The notes under the pieces: model-generated
Database searches by the model: none
Told to the model about the DNA's origin: nothing
Seen by the model: the letters and a program-made list of their open reading frames with translations, nothing else
Translations under genes and position numbers: made by a program
Part shown: positions 21,129 through 33,314 of the stretch, piece after piece
Position numbering within the stretch: the first letter of the stretch is position 1
Layout of the letters: each line of letters opens with the position of its first letter
From: Irpex lacteus
Taxonomy: Eukaryota > Basidiomycota > Agaricomycetes > Polyporales > Irpicaceae
Reading direction: 5' to 3'
DNA length: 64,000 nucleotides
NCBI GenBank assembly: GCA_001986395.2
Contig: MQVO02000032.1
Span: 1 to 64,000, forward strand

Positions 21129-22265
21129 TCATTCGATGACACCGAGGTGGTCTTCTTTTATCGTTCCTATCGCGAACTGCAGGGGTGTGATGAGGTAGGG
21201 TGAGTTGTAGAACAGCTAAATTAAAACGACGCGAAGAAAAGCCAAACGAAGACGCGAAGCAAAGCACAGCAAAATTAAAACGACGCGAAACAAAGCAAAG
21301 CAAAGCACAGCGAACTTCAAACGGCGCAAAACAAAGACTCTAAGAACAGAAAGAGGAAAGAGACACGTACGATCTCAGTAGCGTCCACACGCGTACCGAC
21401 GATCTTGAGTCGTACTTTGGTGTTTTTCTCGATTATCTGTGTGCGAGCGAAACGAGCGTGTTAGCGACGCGTCTAGCGGTGAGAGAAGCGAGCGTTGGTT
21501 GAGGAATGTGATGGGGCGGAGGGGAGAGTATGTGATAGGGACGCGTTGAAGTTGGAATTAGGGTGAAGGAGGGAGAGGGCAGTGGTGAGATGAAGGGTGT
21601 AAGGTGGGGAGGTGGATATGTGGTGAACGAGAAGGGCGAAGGTGAGGTAAGGTGTATGTGATGAATGAGAGAGGAGAGAGAACGTGGGGAGATGAGGAGA
21701 GAAAGACTGACCTGGTCGTCAGACGCGTAGGACGGCGGGTTCGAGTTTGGGTCGAATTTCATTTCGGGGTGGATGAGCTGCGCGGTGTCAATGGGTGTAT
21801 GCAACGACCAGAGGACGTCCAACGTACTTGATGCGAGACAAACACAGTCAACGGCCCAACCTCCGCAAAGAACCCCATCTACACCCCATCAACACCTCTC
21901 CCTCTTACAACAACACTCGCACTGACCTTCGTAACATTATTAACCACGCCATCCACAACCTCCCCCTTAAACGGCTTAAACACAATCGCCCTATACCTCG
22001 TCACAAACTCTGCCTGTCCGCTCCCAGGCAAAACCATGCCCTTGCCTATGTCGAGGATGGAGACGACGGCGATGATGTATCCGAATTGGCCGGAGCAGGT
22101 GCCTTCTACGTCGGCGTAGAGTTTGGACTCGAGGTATTGGAGCATGCGGGGGCCGAAGTAGGAGGGGTGGAGGAGGATTGTGTGTGAGAGTTCTTTCTAC
22201 ATGAGAGTTAATATCGTTGATATTGGAATTAGTGGAGGACGTACGATGAAGAACATCTTGTCTTG
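21129..22265 (-). CDS. rpb7: RNA polymerase II subunit Rpb7
   Basis: Six exons (22265-22254, 22196-21927, 21878-21828, 21777-21712, 21436-21371, 21176-21129) give 170 residues, close to the 171 of yeast Rpb7. The N-terminal SHS2/RNP-like half has the motifs [18 protein letters not shown] and [16 protein letters not shown]. The second half is the S1/OB-fold domain ([20 protein letters not shown] ... [20 protein letters not shown]). Rpb7 pairs with Rpb4 to form the stalk of Pol II. The first exon is only 12 bp (MFFI). Intron 5 is about 194 bp and carries CAAAG/CGAAG repeats. The gene diverges from the ZNF511-like gene with start codons about 107 bp apart. Confidence 0.95.
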
Positions 22266-22372
22266 TTCTGAGTTGGTGAGTGGGAGTGGACAAGACGAGA
22301 GACGAATGGAATGGAATGGCGCCCGACTATGTGTAGTGCGCCACCACGTGTCTACCGTGACCAACCTCCACA
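22266..22372. promoter_or_regulatory. Shared 107-bp divergent promoter, rpb7 / ZNF511-like
   Basis: Only 107 bp separate the two opposed start codons, so both 5' regions overlap. Confidence 0.7.
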
Positions 22373-23865
22373 ATGCCACCCACAAAACGACCTCGCTCTG
22401 CCTCCCCAGCATCCTCCTCCTCCTCGTCACCACCACCAGCCAAACTCGTCTCTCTCCCATCCTTGCCTTCTTCTTCTTCTTCCTCGTTTCCCTCTTCTTC
22501 TTTCCCCTCTTCCTCTTCGCCGTCGACCTCGACCTCAAACACCGAGAATTCAAACTCGAACGAGAACTTGAACTTGAAGAAGGAGATATGGTGCACCCTC
22601 CCACCAACATGCCACAACCGGCCCACCTCACTGGCGAACACAAAGGCGTTGGAGGCGCACTATGCGATGTACCACCGGTTTGTGTGTGAGCTTGCGCGGT
22701 GTGGGTGTGTGTTTCCGGATGAGAGGTTGTTGGGGTTGGTGAGTGGCGTGTTCTTAGTTTCGTTCTCTTTTCACCTTCACTCCCTTTCGTTCGTTGAAAC
22801 GCTTTATTCTTTCATTGCAACTATATTCACGCATACATGAAGCTAGACTCAAACTGACGTCGCCCGTTCATTCTATAGCACCAAACAGAATGTCACGACC
22901 CTATAGCTGCCCTTCGTAAAGAGCGCGGCGAGAAGATCGTACGTCCCCTCTCCTTTATCTCTTTCTCCTTCCCTTATCGTCCCTCTTCCTTCACCCATAT
23001 CCTTCACCGTCATCTTAACTTCTCACTCCCCTTACTAATGGCTCGCTAACTCTCACTTCATTCACTAACGCACACACAGTTCGCATGCCACATCCCCACC
23101 TGCCCCAGCGCCTTCCACACCCCCAAAGCGCGTCGGCTGCACCTCATCGACGTGCACAAGTACCCCAAAGAGTATTTCTTTGCGGTGACGAATAAAGGCA
23201 TCGGGGGGTTGCTTGGGCGGTGGGGCGAGGGTGTTAGTTTGGTGAGGGGGACTTGGCATGAACGAAGTAGTCCGCAAGGACTCGGTGAGAAGGAAGGGGA
23301 TGGGAAGACTATGGAAGATGAGGCGGCGGCAGAGGAGGATGGGGATGAGGTTGCTGAGGAAGAGGAGGAAGGGGGAGAAGTGTTGCGTGTACGACGCGAC
23401 AAACCTCCGCATATGGAAGTGCATGACGAAGATATCGCAGTCGACGCCTCGCACCTCGAACCCTCACACCTCGAACCCTCACACCTCGAACCCTCAACCT
23501 CACGCCTCGAACCCTCTCACCTCCAAGCCTCACACCTCGAACTCTCAACCTCAAATCCAGCCTCAGCCGCACATGATAATGAAGCAGACGTATCCATGGA
23601 CGACCTAACGAACTCTATGACCACGCTCGCCGTTTCGCGGGGGCGCGTGCCGTCTGTGATTCGGTTCGGGCGGGGTGGGCGGGGTGGGTTCGAACATATG
23701 ACGAAGGGTCATGACGGACAGGGACGAGGGACGATGAGAGATAGCCGTGGGCGAGGTAGAGGCGGAAGCGGTAGGGGCCGTGATGGACAGGAAGGGCAGG
23801 GGCGAGGAGGCGGGGGTGGAAGAGGAAGAGGAGGTGGTGGTGGGCAAGGTATCGGTGATCCGTAG
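22373..23865 (+). CDS. ZNF511-like C2H2 zinc-finger protein
   Basis: Exons 22373-22738, 22879-22938 and 23080-23865 give 403 residues. A Ser-rich start is followed by three Cys/His modules: one around residues 70-100 (C..C...H...H), one ending exon 1 and crossing into HQTECHD, and a clear C2H2 finger FACHIPTCPSAFHTPKARRL...H. The segment LIDVHKYPKEYFFAV and the tail motif PSVIRFGRGGRGGF match the ZNF511 layout I know. The C-terminus adds an acidic stretch, six HLEPS-type pentapeptide repeats and a long Gly/Arg (RGG) tail suited to RNA binding. Likely nuclear; the function of this family is poorly known. Confidence 0.8.
23452..23552 (+). repeat. 15-bp coding repeat (HLEPS)n
   Basis: About six in-frame copies of CACCTCGAACCCTCA and variants within the ZNF511-like gene. 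Confidence 0.85.
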
Positions 23866-25025
23866 AGGGAGGAGTGTACCGTACCGAGAGCAAGTGAGCA
23901 ACAAGGGCAAGTGGGATGGGAGACGGTGAGGCTAGTGAAGGAGGGTATGTAGGCCTAGGTGTGTGAGGCTTCCCGAGCTTGACCCACTCGTTTGGACACC
24001 CACCTTACCTAGACCACCACTCTTCTAGCACCCAACATCATCAATGTAGAGCTACGTACGTACGAACGAAAGCAATCCAATTCGATTTGACGAGCGTGTG
24101 ACGATTTTGAACCGTTGGTTGGTGGACGATGTTGATCTTTGTTGTTCAAAAGGTTTAGGTACGCCGTACACCTTCAACCTTCAACCGTAATGGGCGGCGT
24201 ATGGTGGAAGCTATGCACTACTGGGAATCTTCAGCATAATCATTACCACTACCATGTCCACCTCCAACTCCTAATGCCCCCCGTCAATTTCCCATAATCA
24301 TTCCCCCACCTACCTACCGTCCAAATCCTCGAACGTTGTACTTAAGATAAAGGAGAACGCATTTACAACCTATTCGCATTCGCATCTGACGGTGAATAGT
24401 AATGACGATTATGTTGTGACGCTTCGACCCGAACCTGGATGCACGATGCACGTATGGAGATATCCCCGACTCGGATGGTCGAAGAATTATGGTACCAGCA
24501 GCATGCCTTCTCCGGAGTGTATCCTGAGATACGTCGTAATTGACATGTAAGAGAATTACTTCTCGATTAATTGCATGCCATTAGGGGTATGTATAGAGAG
24601 GCGAGGAGGTTTCTATTCCTCTGCGTGCGAGACACTCAGTTACATGTAGGTTCCCGGAATATTTTGGACACACCTTTGAGTTTAGAAATCGTGCTCGATC
24701 TTCTGAGTCATCTGGTGTGGTGAAGTATCGAGGATAGCGATGAAGCCGGACCGACGACCTCTGGACCTCCAATCTCGAACTTCAAGTGTGACAGCTTCCG
24801 CGATAGCCTCACGCCGGGCATAGAACTATCGTAGGGATGAAGGGATCATGCACACGCACCTACGGCATACGTGGATCACCCTTAGAGATGTCGAGGCTTC
24901 GGGCCTCAGCCCTCAGCCCTCAAGCCTCAAGCCTCTGAAAGACACTTTCTTTGAACGCTGTATTTCTCTGTAAACAAGAAACAAAAACAAAAACACTCGT
25001 ACAAAATATAATACAAACCACACAC
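23866..25025. other. Intergenic, no gene seen
   Basis: A short CCTCAGCCCTCAAGCCTC repeat lies near 24900-24940. No coding signal on either strand. Confidence 0.5.
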
Positions 25026-26026
25026 CTAGTTCACCACGCCTTCCTCCCCTTCCCCGTCAGCCTGCTCCCGCTCCTTCTCCTTTATCTCCTCCACCCTCCT
25101 CCTAATCTCCCTCCGCCTCTCCATACCAAACTCCCTCGCCTCCCGTCGTGCCTCTGCCAAGTTGCTCGCTGCCGTTCGGTGTCTGTTCTCGAGTTGCTCG
25201 GGCGCGGAGGAGATGAAGAAGGTTGTTTGGACTAGGGCTAGGGCTAGGAGCTGAGGGTCGTATATCGATAATCAGGAGTTGGCAAGTGGCGTGTGCGTAT
25301 GAGGAAGAGGAACAATGTGTGAATAGGAACAGAGAGAGCCCAGATTCGGTCAGACAACCAATCATTCAGTTAGTCAGGTAAGAGCGACATTAGAGAGTAG
25401 CCAGAACGTACTGCAACACCAACACCAATCAAAGCCTGATCCTTCCACTTCTCACTCTCGCTCTCCGCGTTCAAATCCATACTTGCCGTCCTCCTCGGTC
25501 CACCAGGCCCAGCAGCACCTCTCCGACGCCTTTCAAGCTCCTCGTACACTCTATCATTCCACATATCGTCCGGTCTCTGTCTCAGATGCGCGTGAAAGCG
25601 AGAGTGCCCGCGGAGGATGTCGTATGCTTGTTTGATCGCTTGGAATTGTGCGTTCCTAGTTTGAGTTGAAGTGGAGGTGGAGGTGGAGGGGGCGTGCGCG
25701 TCGGGGTGGTAGAGCTTTACGAGTTCGTAGTCTATATACAACAACCCACGGTGAGAGACATACACATCCAAAACAGAGAAAGACCATGGCTACAGGATCA
25801 CGGTTGGAGGTTTGGGTTTGACGTACGTACATCTGTGTTTGATATCGCGCTGGGAGGCAGAGGGCGGGAGGTGGAAGATTTGGTGCGGAGTTGGGTGTGA
25901 GTGAGTGGGGAATGGGTATTTGGACGATGTGGATGGTGATGAGGAGAGAAAGCGGGCTCCGATAGTTCTAGCCGTAACGAGCTGAACTGGTAGTGGTGGT
26001 GGTTTCGACAGAAAGTGTAAGGACAT
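25026..26026 (-). CDS. Mitochondrial-type J-domain protein
   Basis: Three exons (26026-25831, 25731-25412, 25250-25026) give 246 residues. The N-terminus is rich in Ser, Arg, Pro and Leu without acids (MSLHFLSKPPPLPVQLVTAR), suiting a mitochondrial presequence. The J domain follows: HQIFHLPPSASQRDIKHRYYELVKLYHPDAH, with the invariant HPD, then FQAIKQAYDILRGHSRF. A helix after the J domain is probably a single membrane span, partly encoded by exon 3 (LLALALVQTTFFIS). The C-terminus is a charged coiled coil. It lacks the Gly/Phe and Cys-rich regions of type I/II DnaJ, so it is a type III Hsp70 co-chaperone, likely anchored in a mitochondrial membrane. Confidence 0.85.
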
Positions 26027-26924
26027 CGTCGTATTCGTGTTAGTATGAAACAAGCGTAGAATGTGGAGTGGTCGGTGGTGAGCTAATGAATGAGTGATGG
26101 AAGTCAGCAGTCAGTCGAATGCTTCGGGCTCGGAGGCGGGAGGAGTTGCGATCGACCTTCCCTTTCGGGGAAGACATCAGCGTCTGTATCCCCTCGGCAA
26201 ACACCGTGCGACTGTTGCACCATGAAGAGGTGACGAGGACGATGCCTTTCCAGCCTCTCCAAAAGCGGACGCTGGGATAGCACCACCCCAGTCACTATCT
26301 ACAATGCTGCCAATATACTGGTCCTTCAAGTCGACGTGCTGAGCATTGGCCTCACCCTATACTAGATCAAGGCGCAGTTTGTCTTGTTCCCGGGAAAGCA
26401 ATGCAAACGTCGGAGTCGGGCTCGTATTACGGATGGTGACTAAATATTGCTGCGTGGCAGTGGCCACGAAGCTACTAGGAAGCATCAGAAAATTGAATTT
26501 GGAAAGATACTATATGTGAGCACAATGGTTGCGGCGTATCAGCTTGTTGTACACAAAGTACTCATCGCCCCCCACTGACGTATTTGGCAGGTATTTCACC
26601 AGTCCTTCACGTCTAGCTATCCGGTATGCTTTGAGAGTTCAGATGGGCATTGCTAGTCCTTGCTGTGCGTGCCATATTCAGTAAGCAATACCTTTATCCG
26701 TCAATTCAGGTACGTCCTCAGCTCAAGTTTCATTCGCATCTCTGATTCCAAGTAGCCCCATACATCACAGCCGCATTGTCAACTCAATCTCAATCATTAC
26801 AGAACTTTATATACCCCACGGGGTGAAATAATCGGTGGCGCATGGCGAATAAGACATCGTTATAACTGGATAAGAGGGTAGGGTTTGATTCGATTAAGGC
26901 TATCCGGATAGCAAAGCTAGGCCG
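26027..26924. other. Intergenic, no gene seen
   Basis: Scattered short frames only. Confidence 0.5.
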
Positions 26925-26932
26925 TATAAAAA
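26925..26932 (+). promoter_or_regulatory. TATA box of DUF6533 gene a
   Basis: TATAAAAA, 77 bp before the ATG at 27009. Confidence 0.6.
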
Positions 26933-27008
26933 GCCAGCATGGCTTCTCCAGAGTCGTGCTCGACTCTTCTCGACTTCGATCCCTCTTCGCTCGGATATCA
27001 CACCTGAT

Positions 27009-28594
27009 ATGGCGTCTGACACCGACCGACTCGCCATGCGCGTAGTGTGAGTCCTTTTCTTCTCCTTCGTCATTATATCTCACCGGTTGCATCGTGTTTA
27101 GCCAAGCATGGACGTATACATACTTCATCCTCGCTAGTGAGCTCTCCTACTCCGAGTCCTGTGCTTAAGAATCGCTCATCTTACGACACTCAAAGCGTTG
27201 GTTATTCATGAGCATCTTATCACCCTCTATCGCGAAGTGCGATGTATATGGAGACAACAGCGCTCAAAAGGGCTGGTGCTCTTCGTTGTCAACCGATATG
27301 CACTCCTGTCGCTCGCCGTTACGTTGATACTGAAGAATTCTTTCCCCGGCGTTGCGGTGCGTACGGTCACATCTTGTACTGCCGCCACTCATGTATCGTG
27401 CGTTGGTTTGGCTATGTAGAGGTGTGTGCTCTATCCTTGCATAAATTTCCCCACGAACTATGCCACTGACGCATTCTAGATGTGCCATTCTGGAGCGAAT
27501 CTACGAGGGTTCCATACTCACCCTCTGTCTTTGTACGTGTGGTATGTATCGCCTCATTCACTCACGTATCCTATCACCGCTCTTACGCGCACATCCAGTA
27601 CTGTCAGCTTGGAGGGCGAGCGTCGTTTGGGAGAAAAATATGAAGATATTTGTCATCTGCTTCTCTCTCATGGCGACGTCCTTTCTTCTTTATTTCGTAC
27701 GTGCGACTATCCTCTATCGACACGTTTCCGAACGTTATTTGACAGCGACTATAAATGTCGAACAATACAGACACTGTTTGCGACCTCTTCAGGCACTCAC
27801 GTCGTCATAACGGAAACCAACCAGATCTGGTGTCAGGCAGAATCAGATCTACCTTCGTCGGCTATGACGACGTAAGTCCACTCTGATCGTCCACTGCATC
27901 GAACCCGCAGTGTGCTGACATTCGTACATAGAGGCGAGTCGACAAGCTTCAAATAATATCGGTCAACCGCTTCTGACGTAGGAATACAAATAGCTAATTA
28001 CATTGTACGAGTGTGCGTCATCATCGGCGACACGCTCGTCCTGGCGTTCACCTGGGCAAAAACATACACAAGCTTACCACAACTGCGAAGGATGAAGATG
28101 GGTACTGTGACGGAGTGCGTCGTACGTGACGGTGAGTGATAGAGGCGCACAATGTTTCAGGAGACGATGGAATACTGATTTTAGCTTGAACTACAGGCAC
28201 ATTATACTTTTCGTGGGTGATCACCGGGTTGATTGTGCTGTGTCACATCTGATGCTCACGGCTTGATGTTCGTAGGACCATCCTCATATTGAACTTCACC
28301 GCTCTCTTCGTCAAGGTTCGCCTCACTGCACGCTCAACCTCACATATCCATCTCCACTGACAAGTGACTTAAACAGACACCACTTGTCATTACGATCTAC
28401 CATACGTACGCGCCTCTTTCTCTTCAGAAAAGTGGTCGGGCTCACATGCACCAACGTCGTGATCTAATAGAATCACAGGAATACTCGTCTCGAGGTTCTT
28501 ACTCGATCTACGGGACGTAGCAATCGGGCAGTCGGGAGGATACATCGGTGGGTTTTCGACGCCCTCCAAAATCAGCTTTGGTGGGAGAGTGTGA
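27009..28594 (+). CDS. DUF6533 multi-spanning membrane protein (a)
   Basis: Many short exons. Exon 1 (27009-27046) ends in phase 2. The next encodes QAWTYTYFILA, and the third carries the DUF6533 core TLVIHEHLITLYREVRCIWR and NRYALLSLAVTLIL. Later exons give hydrophobic helices (CAILERIYEGSILTLCLC, WRASVVWEKNMKIFVICFSL, RVCVIIGDTLVLAFTWAKTY) and the loop SLPQLRRMKMGTVTECVVRDG. The last exon ends GILVSRFLLDLRDVAIG plus a Gly/Ser tail, with a stop at 28592-28594. Seven predicted helices with a cytosolic tail suit the family, which is abundant in mushrooms and of unknown function. Exon boundaries match those of the gene at 51528-53075. Confidence 0.7.
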
Positions 28595-29433
28595 GGATGT
28601 CCCTCCGACCTCGAGTGAAGTCCCTCGATGAACTCGTAACGGACAATAGTCAGTCGACTTCATCTCCCTACTCAACCACCTCTGCCCTCCACCTCCTTGA
28701 GAGCTACTACTAGTCCTACCGAAACGGTCTGCATATGCATCTCTCATGCGGACCTCCTCCACCCAGGCATTCTCTCGCCCACCGCACTAACCACTCCCTC
28801 CCATGTATTGGCAAGCTGTCGCCTTCTTGCCGCGTCGTCACGGGGTAGGGGTATGTTGTGGGTATGGAGTACTCTCCTCGCCCGGGCCGTATTATGTTTA
28901 GGTTAGTCCTGACTCCAGGGCCCATTGAACGTTAAACTACTCGCAATTGCTGTCGGGGATTTGGTTTTGTACGTTGCTCTCACTTTCATTTGCATCTGCT
29001 AAGTGTACAGAAATATAAATTACACATTCTAAGTCACACATACGTATGAAAGTGGACTATGATTGAGAAGGGTATAGGAAAACAAGCCTGTACATCCCAT
29101 CATGCGAAGTCGATAGGCACTCGGATTCTGTGATCTTCGACGATGAGCGCTACACTGAACTGATTGAAAAGACTTGGATTTCTATGGTGACCCGGTTCTA
29201 AGCAATGCTCTCAAGCTCTCATTACAAGCTGACGGCCGGTGTACAAATGACGAGTACAGTAAGTCTGGGATGGATGTTCGAACGTTCAATTTTGACGGCA
29301 TCATAGTACTCGCACAACTCGGGATGCATATTCTCATTATGTAAAGACTTGGCCCTGCCCAACCGTGACGCGGTCGCCGCCCTGTAGCTCCTTCCTCATA
29401 CTACATCGCAACATCCAGAGCCAACTGCTCGCA

Positions 29434-30389
29434 ATGCGTATCGGTCCAGAGACAGAGAAGAAGGCCGCGGCTGCATTGCAGAAGCTGAAAGACGTGGACG
29501 CTGTGAGTGCGCGAGGGGTCACCTCAAGAACGACAAACTGATGTATCCGTAAGTAATTCAGGCCGACGAGTGGGATAAACTGACGGAGACAGATTTTTAT
29601 TGGGCAGTAGTACACTGCGTCAACGAATAGTGAGAAGTACATCCTCTTCAAGCATACTTACCCCCTGACCTTCGTTCGACTCTGTAGCATGAACTCGAAG
29701 GCAGTTCGGAATAGGCCAATCATCGACCGCCCGTGGTCCGTGGAGGAATGGAAGGTAGAAGTTTGCGCGACTACTAGGAAAGCATTCGATATGGTACGTG
29801 ACATGCTGGAGGCTGACTCTTTGTACGTTAACGAATGATTGTAGTTCTTGGGATATATGCCACCGGAGTACCAACAGAAGATTTTGAATTCGGTGAGCCT
29901 CTGGCAGGACCCCAAGTCGCATGTGCACACACTGACAATCGCGCAATTACGACGTAGACGGTCTCGGTGGACCGTATCTCCCGCTATCTCGGTGAATGCT
30001 GGGAGGGCCGTGATTATTACGAGGGTTGGATTGGGCGTTGGAAGTGGGAGTGGTTGAACCCAAACTCTTGGGTGCCGCCTTACGAAGAAAGAAAGCAGTA
30101 CGTATCGTACTTGCTGGACCTGAAACGAAAGCAAAAGACCGCAGCCAATATGACGGAAGAAGAAAAGATGGTAAAGGTAAGGGAGATGATCAGGGCGAGA
30201 GAGATGATCAGGGCGAGAGAGATGTCAAAGTTGAGAGAGAAATCAAAGGCAAAGGCGAAAGGGAAGGCAAAGGCAAAGGCGAAAGGCAGTGCGGCAGCGA
30301 CCCTGGTTTGCTCGACGTCACAACACGCAGAAGCGGCGGGGCCAAGTGAGCATTCGATGGAAGCCTCCCCCGATCATAAGCCAGAATGA
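29434..30389 (+). CDS. Unknown tandem-duplicated gene, copy 1 (C-terminus truncated)
   Basis: Exons 29434-29502, 29562-29629, 29688-29793, 29845-29892 and 29958-30389. The N-terminal half has conserved-looking aromatic motifs (ETDFYWAVVHCVNEY, RPIIDRPWSVEEW, GRDYYEGWIGRWKWEWL, SWVPPYEER). The C-terminal half is a Lys/Arg/Glu helix with MIRARE repeats, then a Lys-Ala tract. Compared with copy 2 (31271-32322), a 2-bp deletion after codons for KPE creates a stop at 30387-30389. The lost 19-residue tail is still readable downstream to 30447. Family not recognised; the charged helix suggests a nucleic-acid or scaffold-binding protein, but this is a guess. Confidence 0.6.
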
Positions 30390-30447
30390 GGCCCCGGGCT
30401 CGACGGTCGTGGGGGCTCAGAAGATGCTCAGTGAGCTACATCTGTAG

Positions 30448-31270
30448 GAGCTCTTGGAGAAGGCCATATTCTCAACATGTTTATTATGTCTTCCCGGTTG
30501 ATGAGTACCAGTTATTGTGTTCGTACGATGCGCACAATTGATGTGTAGTATCAGCGATAGCTCTGAGGTGTGCTCTAAGAGGCTAGTAGTCTTAATGCAA
30601 TCGTGCGTACTATGCGGGGTAGAACCTGAGCGGACCAGCGCGACCGGTATGACCAGTGCTTTCTCTTTGACGACCAACAGGCTCAAATCCCTATACCTTC
30701 CGAGTTGCCAAGTGCTGATGATTTTGCGAATCGTACGTACGTTGCACTCTTCATGAGTGCTTCTGTGGTATGTGGTAGATTGAGGTGACCGTCGTATCTA
30801 ATGCTGAAGGCCTTACGTTTGTAGGACCATCATGATTCCTGATATTGAACTGGTACGTCTCAGGCTCCGAGATACATAGTTTATACTCTTGTTGCAGTTT
30901 AGAACAGGCCGCCGTCATCACAACTACGACACCTACATGCCTCTCTACCCTCGCCGTCCCATACTTACTACCTGTACGTGCACCGCCTTCATTTCCTCAG
31001 CTCCCTGAGCTAATTCACCATAACCCTCCACCTCTTCGAGAGTCACGGTCACTAATCACTAGTTATGCCCGCATAGCCTTCAATCACCAGCCACTCCCTC
31101 CCATGGACCAGCAATGCCTTTGTGCTGACGCGTCGTCGTTAGAGCCTGGCCAGAGGTTATGGGTGATATCCGAGTTACTGCGGCCAGCGATCGGTCATGG
31201 CCACACCCGAGTCGCCTGATGCACGGGCGGTTAATGGCTTGAACGCAACGTTTACGGTCAACTGCTCGCA
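30448..31270 (+). pseudogene. DUF6533 relic (d)
   Basis: Pieces at about 30655-30720, 30820-30860 and 30895-31000 match, in order, the last exons of DUF6533 gene a: the loop after the sixth helix, an exon preceded by GTTTGTAGGACCATC, and the VITIYHT-like exon. They carry broken frames. It lies in unit 2 of the tandem duplication. Confidence 0.5.
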
Positions 31271-32322
31271 ATGCGTATCGGCCCAGAGACGGAGAAGAAG
31301 GCCGCGGCTGCAATGCAGAAGCTCAAAGCCGTGGACGCTGTGAGTACGGCGCGAGAGGTCGTCTCGAAGACAACAAACTATGTTACTGACGCGTCAGACA
31401 TCCAGGCTGGCGAGTGGGATAAACTGACGGAGACGGATTTTTACTGGGCAGTAGTACACTGCGTTAACGAATAGTGAGTGGTAGATCCTCCTCAACGTAC
31501 TATACTCCCTGACCTTCGTTTGACCTTGCAGCATGAACTTAGAGGAAGTTTGGAATAGGCCGATCATCGACCTCCCGTGGTCCGTGGACGAATGGAGGGA
31601 AGAAGTTCGCGCAAATACTAGGAAAGCGTACGATATGGTGTGTGCCATGCTTGAGTATAATCCTTCTCGACCTCAACGAGGAGCCGTAGTTCTTGGGATA
31701 TATGCCCTCGGAGTACAAACGGAAGTTCTCGGAGTCGAAGGTGAGCCAACTGGCAGGACTCCAAGTTGCGCATGCACACACTGACGTCCACGCAACGGTG
31801 GTGTAGGCAATCTCAGCGGATCGCATCGCCAACTATCTCAGTAGATGCTGGGAGAGTCGTGATTTTTACGAGGGTTGGAATGGGCGTTGGAAATGGCGGT
31901 ATTCAATCCCAGGCTCTTGGGTGCCGCCTTATGAAGAAAGAGAGCAGTATGTACTGCACCTGCAGTCTCTGGAGTCAAATGGAGGAGAAGAAAAGATGGA
32001 CGCGGATGCGAGGATCCGAGAGATGATACAGGCGAGAGAGCTGATAAGGGCGACAACGATGGCAAAGCTGAGAGCGAAGGCGAGATTGAAGGCGAACAGG
32101 AAGGTGAAGGCGGAGGCGAAGGGGACGGCGAAGGGGGATGCGAAATACAAGGACCTGAAGAAGGCGAAAGCGACCCAGGTTTACTCGACGTCACAACACG
32201 CAGAAGCGGCGGGGCCAAATGAGCATTCGATGGATGTCACTCCCGATCCTAAGCCAGACGATGAGGCCCCGGGCACGACGGTTGTGGCAGCTGAGCACAA
32301 GCTCAGCGAGCTACATCTGTAG
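31271..32322 (+). CDS. Unknown tandem-duplicated gene, copy 2 (intact)
   Basis: Same five-exon structure and phases as copy 1: first exon 31271-31339, second 31406-31473, third 31532-31637, then a short fourth and a long last exon. Motifs are ETDFYWAVVHCVNEY, RPIIDLPWSVDEWREEV, SRDFYEGWNGRWKWRY and SWVPPYEEREQYV. A charged helix rich in Lys, Ala and Arg follows. The tail DDEAPGTTVVAAEHKLSELHL is present here and lost from copy 1. The strongest similarity between copies is in the aromatic N-terminal half, which suggests a folded domain there. Function unknown. Confidence 0.65.
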
Positions 32323-33314
32323 CCCAACCTGTGATCGACCAAGGTGAATGATGGAAGGGCGGGATGGTAGACGCGTCGAGGTGTCGAAACGACTTGTGAA
32401 CGCAACGCAACTCGTCGGTCGGTTGGTCGCCGGTGCTGTTTACCCCTCTTTCTCTATTCATTCGCTCTTGTGCTTCGCTCTTCTGCTCTCGTCCACTTCC
32501 TTTGCCACTCGGACCGCACTCAACTCGTTGCCTACACCTGTCACCCGCCTCCCGCCCGCCTCATGCCCGTACCTCCCAACCCGCCTCGACGACGACGCAC
32601 CTTAACGTCTCACCAAACAACAGCACGCTACACGCATCTATGTACAGTACATTGTATTCTTATTTAATGAAACGCATGATACTCATCATCGCGCGTGTCC
32701 CTACGCCATAACTCCTGCGCGCTGCCCGGTGTGCTTGTGCCCACCGTTCGATCCCCACCGCCTCATAAACTTAGTCAAGTAGGGGAAGCTCCACGAGTCT
32801 CTAAGACGACGACACAAGTCTATGAGTCACGCTGACCGTGTAACATACTCAAGCTTCAAGCTTTAACTACGACAAGAATTATCTTACTTCGCTGAACAGT
32901 GCATTCTACGCAGACTTTTGCGTACGCACGCTCTGGCCGTACACTCAAGCAACCAAGGGCAGAAATTCCTCAAACTCTCAAACCTCACACTTTCACGCCT
33001 TCAAACTGGAGTTCATCACAGTGAGCCGTACGAACGTACGAATTAAACTCGGCTCTTGAGCGTTAAAAAAGCGTGAGCGTAAAGGAACGATGAATATAAC
33101 ATGAACCGTCTGTGTGCGGTGTTGAGGAGATATTTGGTGTCCATGAGTGAGAGCATAAACGTAAGGGTAAGGCGTGAGTGTGAGGGAGCAGGGGATGGTA
33201 TTTGCTCGAAAGCGCGGGAACTCTGAAGCTATCTCCTACACGTCGCTATACCGGGCGTGAATACACCACTGTACACACCGACCTTCAAATAGCGCGACTC
33301 CTCAGGCTTCAACA
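32323..33314. other. Intergenic, no gene seen
   Basis: C/T-rich stretch 32440-32600; otherwise featureless. Confidence 0.5.

Larger units (their letters stand above)
28000..32322. repeat. Tandem duplication: DUF6533 tail plus unknown gene
   Basis: Unit 1 (about 28.0-30.45 kb) and unit 2 (about 30.6-32.32 kb) share order and similarity. Each has the end of a DUF6533 gene, a spacer with a CTCCCTCCCATG block (28796 and 31095), and then the five-exon unknown gene. In unit 2 the DUF6533 part is decayed. Confidence 0.7.
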
